From: a virus
Virus record (IMG/VR): IMGVR_UViG_3300031565_000132
Coordinates: 1 to 39,552 of that record
DNA: 39,552 bases
Reading direction: 5' to 3' (one strand)
Shown here: positions 22,201 through 30,120 of the stretch, in pieces
Layout of the letters: each line of letters starts with the position of its first letter
Numbering within the stretch: the first letter of the stretch is position 1
Position numbers and translations under genes: made by a program
The notes under the pieces: generated by a model
Seen by the model: the letters and a program-made list of their open reading frames with translations, nothing else
Databases searched by the model: none
Told to the model about the DNA's origin: nothing

Positions 22201-24716
22201 CGCTCTATCCGACCTGGGAGTCGACGGCACCCAACCAGCTCCCGGCCTGGACCACGACGCATGGCGCCCAGCTCCAGCAGCCGTTCTTCTTCGACCCGGA
22301 GCCACGGCCGGATGCCTACGACCCGCAGGAGCTGGGCTGGGCTCCGAGCTACGCAGACTTTGCTCGTGCCGAGACGCTGCCGACTGCCGCCCAGACCACC
22401 GGCGCGTTCCTGCCCGACCTGGACGACATCGCCGCAGGGTTGCTGTTCCCGACCTGGACGCCGACGTATCCCGACGAGCTGCTGCCGGCAGTGCGCGTCC
22501 CGGCCTTCCCGGCCCTGGCGTATGTCCCCGACCTGGCCGACTTCGCCGCCGAGGCCGCGTTCCCGACCTGGCTACCGACGTATCCAGCCTTCGCCCGCAC
22601 GACACCGCCGACGACCGAGTTCCCGGCGTTCGTGTTCGTGGGGGAGCCGAGCGATACGCCAGCGGCGGCAGAACGCTTCGCCTGGGAGCCGGTACTCCCT
22701 GACTTTGCGCGGGTCAGCACCCTCTCGGTCGCGGCGCAGCCCTTCCTGTTCTACCAGGAGGACGTTGACGAGCTCGACGCCGAGGCGCTGTATCCGACCT
22801 GGTCGCCCGTCTACCCAGCGACGGCGCCTGGGACGTCGCTCCTCACGGCCCAGCACCCGACGTTCGTCTTCTACCCTGAGCCACAGGTCGACGTTCCCAC
22901 GATTCCGTATTCGGTCTACCCGGATGCGCTCGAGCCGCTCGCCCGCACGGCATGGTATCCGTCGATCTTCTCGCAGATTGACGTCGCTGACATTGCGGCG
23001 GAGACGCCCTACCCGACGTGGTTGCCGGTCGCCCCCTCGTTTGCGCGAGCCGCGCATGTTCATGTCAGCCAGATCCCATCGGTCTTCTATGACTCGACGG
23101 CGACCTTGCCGGCCGCTGCTGCCCCGGAGCTGAGCTGGGCGCCAACACTGAGCTCGCGGTTCAGGCAGCCTGGCCTCCCATCGCTTGGTTCGTATGTCGC
23201 GTCCCTGCAGGCGCCGCTCAGGCGGTGGCCGGATGCGGTCTACCCAGACGCGATCGAGCCGACCCGGGGACTGCACGCCTCGCAGCAGCGCCCGTTTTTC
23301 TTCGATACGGAACCGATTCCGAACCCGGTGCCGGATGTCGTTTCCTCGAGCTATCCAGACCAGGTCGAACCGCCGCGTGGCCTGCCGACCGCGCTGCGCC
23401 CGTCGTTCTTCGCGCCCGCGTTCTGGCCGCCGAATACAGACGTCCCCAAGTTGGCCTGGACGCCGGTCTACCCCGGTCGGATCGACCCGCCGCAGGGGCT
23501 GACACCCTCGCTGCATCCGTCGTTCTTCCAGCCAGCCGCCTGGGCGCCGAACATCTCTGGCCCAGCGATTGGATGGCTGCCGGTCTACCCGACGACGTTG
23601 CCGCAGTGGGACGCGACCACCCACGCGAGTCGCATTCGCAGCGTCTTCTTCGACCCGGCGGATCTGAAGATTGACGTCGACCAACTGGCGTGGCACCCGG
23701 TCTACCCAGACGCGCTCCCTCAATGGGCGCTCTCGGTCCATACCAGTCGCATACCGTCGTACGCCGAACCTGGTTTCTGGCCGCCGAACACTACGATTCC
23801 AGACCTGAGCTGGTCGCCGGTCTACCCAGACTTCGCTCGCGTAGCCGAGCTGCACGCCAGTCAGATCCCGAGCGTCTTCCCGCCGGCCTTCTGGCCGCCA
23901 AACACTGGCGTCCCAGAACTGGCCTGGGCGCCGGTCTATCCGTCGCGGATAGCGCCGACGCAAGGACTCGAGGCCCAGCACCAGCGAGCGACGTTCTTCG
24001 ACCCCGACCCACAGGTCACGCCCATTGACGAGGCGTGGTGGCGTCCGGTCTATCCGTCCTGGCTGGCGCCGCCCACCGGGCTTGCGCCCTACCTGGCCCC
24101 GTCGTATGCCGAACCGGCATTCTGGCCGCCGAACACGCCAGTTCCGGCGCTGAGCTGGACGCCCGACTACCCGGCACAGCTCGCACCGCCAGCGGGGCTG
24201 CCGGCGTATCAGCAGCAGACGGTCGCGTTCAACCCGGCCCCACAGGTCGACCCGGTCGATGAGCTGGCGTGGCGTCCGGTCTATCCCGACATCGTGCGCG
24301 GGCTGTCGGTCCATGCGAGCCAGCAGGATGCGTTCGTCCTCTACGAAGACCCGCTGCCAGACGAGCCTGTGCTCTCGTGGGCGCCGGTCTATCCAGACTC
24401 CGCGCCTGGTCGCCCGCCGCTCACGCCGACCGTCATTACGCCGGTCTATCTGGGCGAGCCTGTCATCCCCCAGGCCGTGCTCTCGTGGGCGCCGGTCTAT
24501 CCAGACTTCGCCAGGCGCCAGCTCTCGAATGCGGCGTTCCAGTCGTTCTGGTTCCAGCCGGGCCCAGAGGTCTACCCGAACGACGGGATCGGCTGTATCC
24601 TCGTCACAACTGAAGGACTCGCGCAGCCGCTGATGGTGAGCGAGCTCGTGGGGGCGCCGGATCTCGACACCGAGACGCTGACGCAACCGCTCATGGTAGA
24701 TGAACAGGTGTGCTAG
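19278..24716 (+). CDS. Giant W-x-P-x-Y-P-D repeat tail protein
   Basis: 1812 residues; the ATG overlaps the previous stop (ATGA). Layout: one Y-P-D unit near 29-36; a LamG-like beta domain at about 60-280; about five units at 285-520; three tandem beta modules of about 115 residues at 525-895, each with an S-x-T-x-D-I-x-G-L start and two keeping a P-A-G-T-Y-T-V-like hairpin; then about 23 units of 33-43 residues from 902 to 1780; and a tail with duplicated Q-P-L-M-V. A typical unit is hydrophobic-x-W-x-P-V-Y-P-D, a short variable stretch, Q/H-P-S-F-F-x-P, then an acidic/Pro linker. No cysteine pattern, coiled coil or enzyme motif is seen. Probably an extended, surface-exposed adhesive or fibre protein. 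The family is unknown to me. Confidence 0.75.
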   Translation: MTWRDTDRHSEQTFGPVFIPAGTLPAPDTWLPRYPDFARAAVISAALIASSGVAVSSPYPVDARGQVFCHTQEDGTFSEWTSVTADADLTVDAAAALANTHYGIQVVVDDTTTLQATQEFDRVNARDTGGWSLRYHASLENLTINVGNTVVPIRLQDGSALFRFQSLISNNGGTIQVRGQIHNDAGANQNGTLITLDSPTTEHVFAFIATWASSATASDGTLEFFIDGVSQELLTGLDIYDRNGPDILRAGLSGADGVTAGTFKIDEVCFRDDTQLIEDAYLPDWRGVYDDVLPHWTPIHRAEYHRAFFLDPNKPPYAPADLAWAPTLSYRFLQPGLPALGSIEGRLQAPIPVAEHPQSLKGGHKHKPGKAYGPGQEGYAQALAASSGSFDPGIFPPLLPGSVASQVAHYPDWIPAPPRLLTAAQTAFFQSLEPIAALYDESEFGWAPAFDAQVHRRPEDRYQHPSFFGPGIEGVADVAAEELGWLAVYPEMAPGRRPIDYLGRLVTPELPIDPPPQLINCARDFLAADTTTSATAEAVDGLSTTIDIVRSAEIVAFLSLESSVDTSNRAGNWRLVIDSETGPTITREHSNSSDTGSVGVLFRSGVLPAGTYTVSVEHWITGGAGTLTTAQATLAVMAMEDQGGNPFINAYDTVASDTTLSATLEDIDGLTQDLSLDGTNFVLGALMASVSNSGANNLSTLAIDIAGEDGTINRLVSGAGDIGAAGVVNRSTARLTGTQTVKGQHATDGGTLTTAPSLLFGLELGTSPAEIPSSHVRVTAGSTTSASLVDIPGLNTDVILSQTSNILALLTLDATKSSGGDANFAIQINGVDQEAITRTFGGANDDGAVVVVALTAAPLAPGTYTVTARWSTTGGTLSIFNEANLTVLACEHSLRVDVPELSWAPTYPDFARTQQPAAEFPAFVFVGEPADVPPAAERLAWLAVYPDFARGLTLDTANQPTGAYAPDVDEIDAVALYPTWESTAPNQLPAWTTTHGAQLQQPFFFDPEPRPDAYDPQELGWAPSYADFARAETLPTAAQTTGAFLPDLDDIAAGLLFPTWTPTYPDELLPAVRVPAFPALAYVPDLADFAAEAAFPTWLPTYPAFARTTPPTTEFPAFVFVGEPSDTPAAAERFAWEPVLPDFARVSTLSVAAQPFLFYQEDVDELDAEALYPTWSPVYPATAPGTSLLTAQHPTFVFYPEPQVDVPTIPYSVYPDALEPLARTAWYPSIFSQIDVADIAAETPYPTWLPVAPSFARAAHVHVSQIPSVFYDSTATLPAAAAPELSWAPTLSSRFRQPGLPSLGSYVASLQAPLRRWPDAVYPDAIEPTRGLHASQQRPFFFDTEPIPNPVPDVVSSSYPDQVEPPRGLPTALRPSFFAPAFWPPNTDVPKLAWTPVYPGRIDPPQGLTPSLHPSFFQPAAWAPNISGPAIGWLPVYPTTLPQWDATTHASRIRSVFFDPADLKIDVDQLAWHPVYPDALPQWALSVHTSRIPSYAEPGFWPPNTTIPDLSWSPVYPDFARVAELHASQIPSVFPPAFWPPNTGVPELAWAPVYPSRIAPTQGLEAQHQRATFFDPDPQVTPIDEAWWRPVYPSWLAPPTGLAPYLAPSYAEPAFWPPNTPVPALSWTPDYPAQLAPPAGLPAYQQQTVAFNPAPQVDPVDELAWRPVYPDIVRGLSVHASQQDAFVLYEDPLPDEPVLSWAPVYPDSAPGRPPLTPTVITPVYLGEPVIPQAVLSWAPVYPDFARRQLSNAAFQSFWFQPGPEVYPNDGIGCILVTTEGLAQPLMVSELVGAPDLDTETLTQPLMVDEQVC
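21981..24590 (+). repeat. Array of about 23 degenerate W-x-P-x-Y-P-D coding repeats
   Basis: Units average about 114 bases and are divergent in DNA, so they are seen mainly in protein. Islands of near identity remain, for example ttctggccgccgaaca-like segments near 23421, 23775, 23889 and 24120, and gcgccggtctatccagac at about 24382 and 24490. The reading frame is kept throughout. Variation between units with conserved edges is the pattern expected of repeat expansion and recombination. Confidence 0.8.
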
Positions 24717-25109
24717 ATGCCCAAGCCGACCATCTTTGACGACGAGATCGCGGAAGAAACGACCGCGCAGTATTCGGCCATACTGAAAGACGAGGACGAC
24801 AATGTCATCCCGGCCGCCTCGCTCGCCTCGTTCACGCTCACGCTCTACGTCAAGGACGTGGGGGGCACGACCATCATCAATGGCCGCGACGGCCAGGACG
24901 TCCTGAACGCCAATAATGTCGTGGTCGATGCGTTCGGTGCGGTGCTCTGGACGATGCAGGTAGCCGACAACGCCATCCAGAACTCAGCCCTAGACTACGA
25001 GCGACACTACGCGCTATGGGAGTTCACCTGGACCCGCGGTGGTGGCGGGACCGGCCTGGGCCGCCATGAAGTGGTGTTCATTATTCGGAACCTGGTGAAG
25101 GTGCCGTAG
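24717..25109 (+). CDS. Ig-like baseplate/tail protein
   Basis: 130 residues; the ATG directly follows the previous TAG. The sequence (T-A-Q-Y-S-A-I-L-K-D-E-D-D-N, then F-T-L-T-L-Y-V-K-D, then a gap and A-V-L-W-T-M-Q-V-A-D-N, ending E-V-V-F-I-I-R-N-L) has the strand order of the small Ig-like domain found at the N-terminus of phage upper-baseplate proteins (BppU-like). It may anchor the neighbouring fibre proteins. Assignment is by pattern only. Confidence 0.5.
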   Translation: MPKPTIFDDEIAEETTAQYSAILKDEDDNVIPAASLASFTLTLYVKDVGGTTIINGRDGQDVLNANNVVVDAFGAVLWTMQVADNAIQNSALDYERHYALWEFTWTRGGGGTGLGRHEVVFIIRNLVKVP

Positions 25110-28100
25110 GTGGCCTACTCCTTCCGCTCGAGCTCGGCGCTGGTTCAGACCTTTGGTGCGTCGATCACGGTCGCGGCGCCAGCGGGCATCGTCGCGGGGG
25201 ATCTCCTGGTCTTCAGCCTGGTGCAGAAGGCTAAGGACTGGGGGACGTTCCCCGCCGGATGGGTGCTCGCCATCCACGGAGTGGCCGAGGCGGGTTCGCG
25301 TACCGAGATATGGTACAAGCGAGCCACGGGGAGTGAACCCGCGAACTACACGGTCACGCTGATCGACGGGTTCTTCGATTCCCTGGCAACGCAGGGCATC
25401 ATCGTGGCCTACGCGGGCGGGTTGGCCGCGGGGGTCATGCACGACCAGGTCGCCTTCCGCGACAACCCCGCCGGAACGAGCGGAGCGCCGAGTATCTCTC
25501 CGACCACTATCAACCAACTGGTTGTTACGGTGGAGGGGAAGTCTACGGCTGCGCCATTCCCCGGATCTTCGCCATCGTTGGGCGTCCCGTTCAGCGCGGC
25601 TTGGTTTCCCATGACGTCCCGGGCGAATCAGGGGTCGTCCACGCCCTCACCCATCGGCATTGGCGTAGCCGAGCGCCTGACGTTTGCGACGGCGTCTCCC
25701 ACGGGCGACGTGACGGGCTACGACACGACCTTCGGGAGCGCGGCTGCCATCGCGTCGTTCTTCCCCGCGGTCACCGAGCCTGGGCCTGGCGGGCCAACGC
25801 GCTACTACCCGGTGACGTCGTTTCCGTCCGTGCGGGTGGGTGGTCCTTGGGTTGGCGTCTGGGGGGACAAGGCAACCGCTGACCCGAACGGGGATTCCGG
25901 GGCTCTGCGATTGCAGACCTCGAAGGTTGACGGTGGCTGGCTTCGGCCATCTGCAAATCGTTGCAACCGGCAAGGGAACTACGATTTCGCGTGGGCGCGA
26001 TTCGCCACGCCACCGCTCGTCGCGCAACTCATCGACGGAACATTCGACGTGTGCTTCCAGGTGCGGGCGGCGTGGGAGGACGCGGTATTGGCCGATACGA
26101 CGGCCTCTGTCGTGGTCTACAAAGTCCACGTCTATATCGCTATCGGTGAGTCAACGACCGTGCGCCACACGCTGCTTGATAATTACGTTGATTCAGGTGC
26201 GTGGGTTGGGCCGCCAGTCACCGCGACCTACCAGGGGCTCGCTGGGCCTCCCACGCTGTTGCCGAACAGCACCGTGGACGGAGACGTCATCGTGATCGAG
26301 ATCGGGGCGCGGATTGTGTCGTCTCCCACGCCAGCGCCGACCTATCCCGCCAGTAATATGACCGCCCTCCCCATCAACGGGATTGGCGTGACGGACACGG
26401 TCAATGCGGCCTACGTCGATGCTGCTCCGGGGGATACGTTCGCCACGTTTGCTCCGTGGATGGAGTTCTCGGGGACACACGTCCCGGCGGCTGTCCCGCT
26501 GCCCCCAGCGAACGGGTCGTGCGCGACCGCCACCGTGATTGCCTCGCTCCCGTATGACTCTGGGTTCATCGACACCACGCAGGCCACCGATCCCGGGTGG
26601 AACCCCGGCGGCTCCCCGAAAGATGGCGGGCGGGCGGTCTGGTGGACGTGGACTGCCGACCGGAACGGGACGGTCTTCTTTGCTACTCGCGGCAGCAACT
26701 ATCCCTGCAGTACCTATATCCTGCAAGGCGGGTGCGGGGGGCTGAGCTTCGGGTCAGCGTCTTGGAATACGCGGCGGCGGTACGGGACGGGGCGTGACCA
26801 GGGGTCAGCGTCCATGGATGTCGTGGCTGGCGTCACGTACCACATCGTCGTGCAGCATTGGCAGAGCGACTTCTTCACCTATGGCAACAACCAGGGCGGA
26901 TCGTGCCGACTGCTCGGGTTCTACCGAGAAGTACCAGTAGAAAACGACATCTATATTGTCTCCGGCGACGTGCTTGCCTTGCGCGAGACGAGTCCTGGCG
27001 TGCTGACGCCTGTCAATTTGGGCTCAGAGAACGTGCCGTCAGAACCGGCCGGCGTGGCTATCGACTACACCAAGCGGCCCATGGTGTCCGTCGAGGGAGT
27101 GAGCCCGCATGTAGACGAGCGGTTGCTCGTCGCGTCGTTCGCCTTTGGGCACGTCGATGTCATGGACCTAAAGACCCTGGCGTGGTCGGATGGGTTCACG
27201 GGATACGTTGACTACTTGAGTCCGTGGGGGGCGCTAGGTCCGAATGCTGCCCAGATGTACATCACGGCAGCGGGGTTCCTGTGGTTCGGCCAGTTCGGGA
27301 ACGGGTTCCACCTTGTGGGCAGTGCCGGCCTGCTTCCGGCGTTTCTTGATAACGTGAGCGATGACCCCGACATCAGCACCCCGCTTGGGGTTGAGGCGAT
27401 CAACGGGACGTCACAGGCTGGTTCGCCGTTCGCCTACCAGACCCTGAACGCCCCGCACCCCGTCGTGGAGCACACGGCTGTCTGGTGCTTCACGGTGGAC
27501 GAAGCGAACAACATTCTCTTTTACTCCAGTGGTGGACAGTATTCGTCAGAGACAGGCGACCATCCCACGCGAAACAACATTGCGGCCGTGCAGATCAAGC
27601 GGTACGACCTGTCGACGAATACGCAACTCGCGGACTTCGCCACGGTCACCCCGGCCGCTGGCGTGAACCCGGGGCTCAAGGGGATGAGATTCTTGCCGGG
27701 AGATGGGGGGTTGCTCGTGTGCAACGGCTCTCAGGTCTTGCGGCTCAGCAGCGCAGGCGCCGTGGTGGGGACGTTCACGCCGTCCATTCCGGCGGAGTCC
27801 AATACCCTGCAAGACCTCGTGGTCCTGGCGGATCAGTCCGCGTTCTGGGTGCAGGATCTCAACACCACCCGACTGTTCAAGTTCGACCTGGCGGTCGGCA
27901 TCGAGGTTGCCACATATCAGCCCTACGCCGAACAGGGCGGCTTTGTGCAGATGGCGATCTATCTCCCTGATGGGCATTCGATCTGCCCGCCTGGCTCAGC
28001 CCCCTGTCCACCGCCGCCCTGCTTGGACCCACCGTGTGGTCCACCACCACCACCGGGGCCGGGCCCGAGCGAGGGATGCCCGCCGGTGTCGCATGTGCCG

Positions 28101-28154
28101 ACCGCGAGCTCGACTGGGGGCGGCTGTGCCCCTGTGCCTAATCAAGGAGAGTAG
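25110..28154 (+). CDS. Multidomain tail protein with PPC-like domain and beta-propeller
   Basis: 1014 residues from a GTG directly after the previous stop. Residues 1-215 are a beta-sandwich (S-I-T-V-A-A-P-A-G-I-V-A-G-D-L-L-V). Residues about 225-465 are a second beta domain. Residues about 468-610 match the bacterial pre-peptidase C-terminal (PPC) pattern: N-G-S-C-A-T-A-T-V-I, V-W-W-T-W-T-A, G-S-N-Y-P, then A-G-V-T-Y-H-I-V-V. Residues about 612-955 repeat blade-like strands (V-L-R-L-S-S-A-G, L-F-K-F-D-L), as in NHL/SMP-30-type propellers. A Cys/Pro-rich tail (about 956-1014) follows. Likely a host-recognition tail protein assembled from imported modules. Confidence 0.65.
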   Translation: MAYSFRSSSALVQTFGASITVAAPAGIVAGDLLVFSLVQKAKDWGTFPAGWVLAIHGVAEAGSRTEIWYKRATGSEPANYTVTLIDGFFDSLATQGIIVAYAGGLAAGVMHDQVAFRDNPAGTSGAPSISPTTINQLVVTVEGKSTAAPFPGSSPSLGVPFSAAWFPMTSRANQGSSTPSPIGIGVAERLTFATASPTGDVTGYDTTFGSAAAIASFFPAVTEPGPGGPTRYYPVTSFPSVRVGGPWVGVWGDKATADPNGDSGALRLQTSKVDGGWLRPSANRCNRQGNYDFAWARFATPPLVAQLIDGTFDVCFQVRAAWEDAVLADTTASVVVYKVHVYIAIGESTTVRHTLLDNYVDSGAWVGPPVTATYQGLAGPPTLLPNSTVDGDVIVIEIGARIVSSPTPAPTYPASNMTALPINGIGVTDTVNAAYVDAAPGDTFATFAPWMEFSGTHVPAAVPLPPANGSCATATVIASLPYDSGFIDTTQATDPGWNPGGSPKDGGRAVWWTWTADRNGTVFFATRGSNYPCSTYILQGGCGGLSFGSASWNTRRRYGTGRDQGSASMDVVAGVTYHIVVQHWQSDFFTYGNNQGGSCRLLGFYREVPVENDIYIVSGDVLALRETSPGVLTPVNLGSENVPSEPAGVAIDYTKRPMVSVEGVSPHVDERLLVASFAFGHVDVMDLKTLAWSDGFTGYVDYLSPWGALGPNAAQMYITAAGFLWFGQFGNGFHLVGSAGLLPAFLDNVSDDPDISTPLGVEAINGTSQAGSPFAYQTLNAPHPVVEHTAVWCFTVDEANNILFYSSGGQYSSETGDHPTRNNIAAVQIKRYDLSTNTQLADFATVTPAAGVNPGLKGMRFLPGDGGLLVCNGSQVLRLSSAGAVVGTFTPSIPAESNTLQDLVVLADQSAFWVQDLNTTRLFKFDLAVGIEVATYQPYAEQGGFVQMAIYLPDGHSICPPGSAPCPPPPCLDPPCGPPPPPGPGPSEGCPPVSHVPTASSTGGGCAPVPNQGE

Positions 28155-28156
28155 TG

Positions 28157-29968
28157 ATGATGCGACGACTTCTATTCGGTATCGTGGCAGGGTTGCTGCT
28201 CGGCGCCGTGCTGCTCGAGGCCCAGGCGCTCTCGCCCGGGGTGCTGCAGCTCCTGCAGCGTGACAATACCTGGACGGGGACGCAGACCTTCAACGCCAGC
28301 GTGGGTGACGGCGGGATCGAGCTGACGGATGGCGCCCCGACGACGACGTCCATGCGGTTGTATCGCGTGGGGAGCACGCTCTACTTCAACGGCAGCATCG
28401 TGGCGGCCATCGCGCCCGGCGCGGCCGTGCCGCACAACCTGTTGTCGGCAGACCATCCTGACACCAGCGCACAGAGCCCCGTGCGGGGTGACCTGGTCGT
28501 GGCAACCGCCGCCCCGAACTGGGAGCGGTTCGCTATCGGGGGCGTGGGCTCGATGCTGCGCTCCAACGGTGGCGACCCCGTTTGGTCGACCGATGCGTCG
28601 TCCTTGACGCAGCTCAACGCCTCGCAGCTCAGCGCCGGGAGCGTGCCCCTGGCGCGGCTCTCTGGCATCACGAACACGCAGATCGCGGGCGCTGCCGCCA
28701 TCGCCTGGACGAAGCTGGACACGACGGGGAGTTCGCTCGCAGACCTCGTTACGCGGTCGGCCGCTGACCTGTCGAGTGGCACCCTGGCCGATGCGCGTCT
28801 CGGCGCGACCGTCTCGCTCCTGGGGCAGACCATCGAATCGGCCGAGATCACGAACGGCACGATCGTCTTCGCGGACTGGGGGTCGAATGCGTGCGGCGCC
28901 GGCCAGGTCGCACAGTACAACGGGGCCGCCTGGGTCTGCGCGGCGGATGCGGGCACCGGCACCGTGACGTCGGTAGCGATGACCGTGCCGGCGATCTTCT
29001 CATTGGCGGGTTCGCCCGTGACGACCACCGGAACCTTCGCGCTCACGCTGGCGACTGAAGTGGCGAACACGGTCTGGGCTGGCCCGACGACCGGGGCCGC
29101 GGTAGCACCAACCTTCCGTGCGCTCGTGGACGACGACATCCTCGACACGCTCACCGTGGCAGGCACGGGCAACGTCACCTGGGCGTCCATCAACCAGTCG
29201 GCCTCAACGCTGGCTGACTTGAATACGCGGCTCATCTCGGACACGACCGGCACGCTCGCAGCCACTCGCGGCGGCACGGGCGTCATTACAGTGGCGGCGG
29301 GGCAGTACCTGCGGGCCAGCGGGCTGGACACCTGGGCGACGAGTGCCATCCTGGCGGCTGACCTCCCGGCGACGGCGCTGACCACCACGTCCGTGTCCTC
29401 ACTGACGAACAAGACGATTGACGCGGAGGCGGCTGGCAACATCATCACGCTACCCGTGGTTGAATACCTCAAGGCGGCCACCTGTAACAACGCGACGGCG
29501 GATACCGACTGGTCCTTCGAGACGACGCTCCCGGCGGTGCCGACCTGTGTCACCGGCACCAATACGCAGCGGGGCGTCCTGGGGTTCACGGACGCCGGGA
29601 CAATCCTCAAGGCCCACACCGAACTGCGCCTCGCGGGGGACTGGGACGTGGGTGTCGTGGACGCGGAGTTTACCTGGCACACGACCGCCGTGTCTGGTGC
29701 AGTCGTCTGGCAGCTCGAGACGACGTGCGTGGCGGCCGGTGAGACGGGTGACCCAGCGTTCAACACGGCCCAGGTCGTCGTGAGCAACGCGCAAGGGACA
29801 ACCTTGTTCTATCAGGAAGCGGCGATGGCTGGCGTGGACATGACCGGATGCGCCGCAGGCGAGCATCTCTATCTGCGCGTGAGTCGTGATCCGGCCCATG
29901 TGTCGGATACACTGGCAGCGACAGCGAGTCTTGTCGGCCTCGAGTTGACGTATCGGAGGGCCATGTGA
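28157..29968 (+). CDS. Tail-fibre-like protein with apparent signal peptide
   Basis: 603 residues from the ATG at 28157, with AAGGAG seven bases upstream; a GTG at 28154 overlaps the previous stop and is less likely. The N-terminus is basic (M-M-R-R), then hydrophobic (F-G-I-V-A-G-L-L-L-G-A-V-L-L), ending E-A-Q-A-L-S, a good signal peptide. The body has phage-fibre features: W-T-G-T-Q-T-F-N, G-T-V-T-S-V-A followed by T-G-T-F-A-L-T-L, and A-T-R-G-G-T-G-V-I. The C-terminal about 190 residues form a separate beta domain with cysteines. A signal peptide on a fibre-type protein is unexpected for virion assembly in the cytoplasm. Confidence 0.7.
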   Translation: MMRRLLFGIVAGLLLGAVLLEAQALSPGVLQLLQRDNTWTGTQTFNASVGDGGIELTDGAPTTTSMRLYRVGSTLYFNGSIVAAIAPGAAVPHNLLSADHPDTSAQSPVRGDLVVATAAPNWERFAIGGVGSMLRSNGGDPVWSTDASSLTQLNASQLSAGSVPLARLSGITNTQIAGAAAIAWTKLDTTGSSLADLVTRSAADLSSGTLADARLGATVSLLGQTIESAEITNGTIVFADWGSNACGAGQVAQYNGAAWVCAADAGTGTVTSVAMTVPAIFSLAGSPVTTTGTFALTLATEVANTVWAGPTTGAAVAPTFRALVDDDILDTLTVAGTGNVTWASINQSASTLADLNTRLISDTTGTLAATRGGTGVITVAAGQYLRASGLDTWATSAILAADLPATALTTTSVSSLTNKTIDAEAAGNIITLPVVEYLKAATCNNATADTDWSFETTLPAVPTCVTGTNTQRGVLGFTDAGTILKAHTELRLAGDWDVGVVDAEFTWHTTAVSGAVVWQLETTCVAAGETGDPAFNTAQVVVSNAQGTTLFYQEAAMAGVDMTGCAAGEHLYLRVSRDPAHVSDTLAATASLVGLELTYRRAM

Positions 29969-30120
29969 TGACGATTCCCTGGAAGACGGTAGGTTACGGC
30001 CTCGTCGGGTGTTTCCTGGGGCTCCTGCTCTACGGACTGACGCTCCATCTCTGGACCGACCACGCAGCCATTCACGAGCTCGCCGGCCTCGAAGTGCAGC
30101 GCCAGGCGGCGGAGGAGTAG
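29968..30120 (+). CDS. 50-residue single-span membrane protein
   Basis: The ATG at 29968 overlaps the previous TGA (TGATG) and has GGAGG at 29955-29959. The stop at 30118-30120 abuts the next ATG. The product has one membrane segment at about 9-28 (G-L-V-G-C-F-L-G-L-L-L-Y-G-L) and a short charged C-terminal helix ending A-A-E-E. It is flanked tightly on both sides, which supports expression. It follows the signal-peptide-bearing fibre gene, and its role may be linked to membrane targeting of that product. Confidence 0.7.
   Translation: MTIPWKTVGYGLVGCFLGLLLYGLTLHLWTDHAAIHELAGLEVQRQAAEE

Noticed and set aside
20469-22262. 597-residue ORF on the - strand
   Set aside because: Antisense shadow of the same gene, with Arg/Gly/Asp-biased composition and no motif.
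21981-24590. CRISPR-like array
   Set aside because: The repeats are in-frame, degenerate and of variable length inside one continuous coding sequence. No regular repeat/spacer pattern exists.
22572-24686. 704-residue ORF on the - strand
   Set aside because: It lies fully opposite the giant repeat gene, is extremely Arg-rich, and has no ribosome-binding site or domain. It is a by-product of the GC-rich repeated codons.
28381-29787. 468-residue ORF on the - strand
   Set aside because: Antisense of the tail-fibre-like gene; Val/Ala/Ser-biased with no start signal, and no other - strand gene exists in the window.
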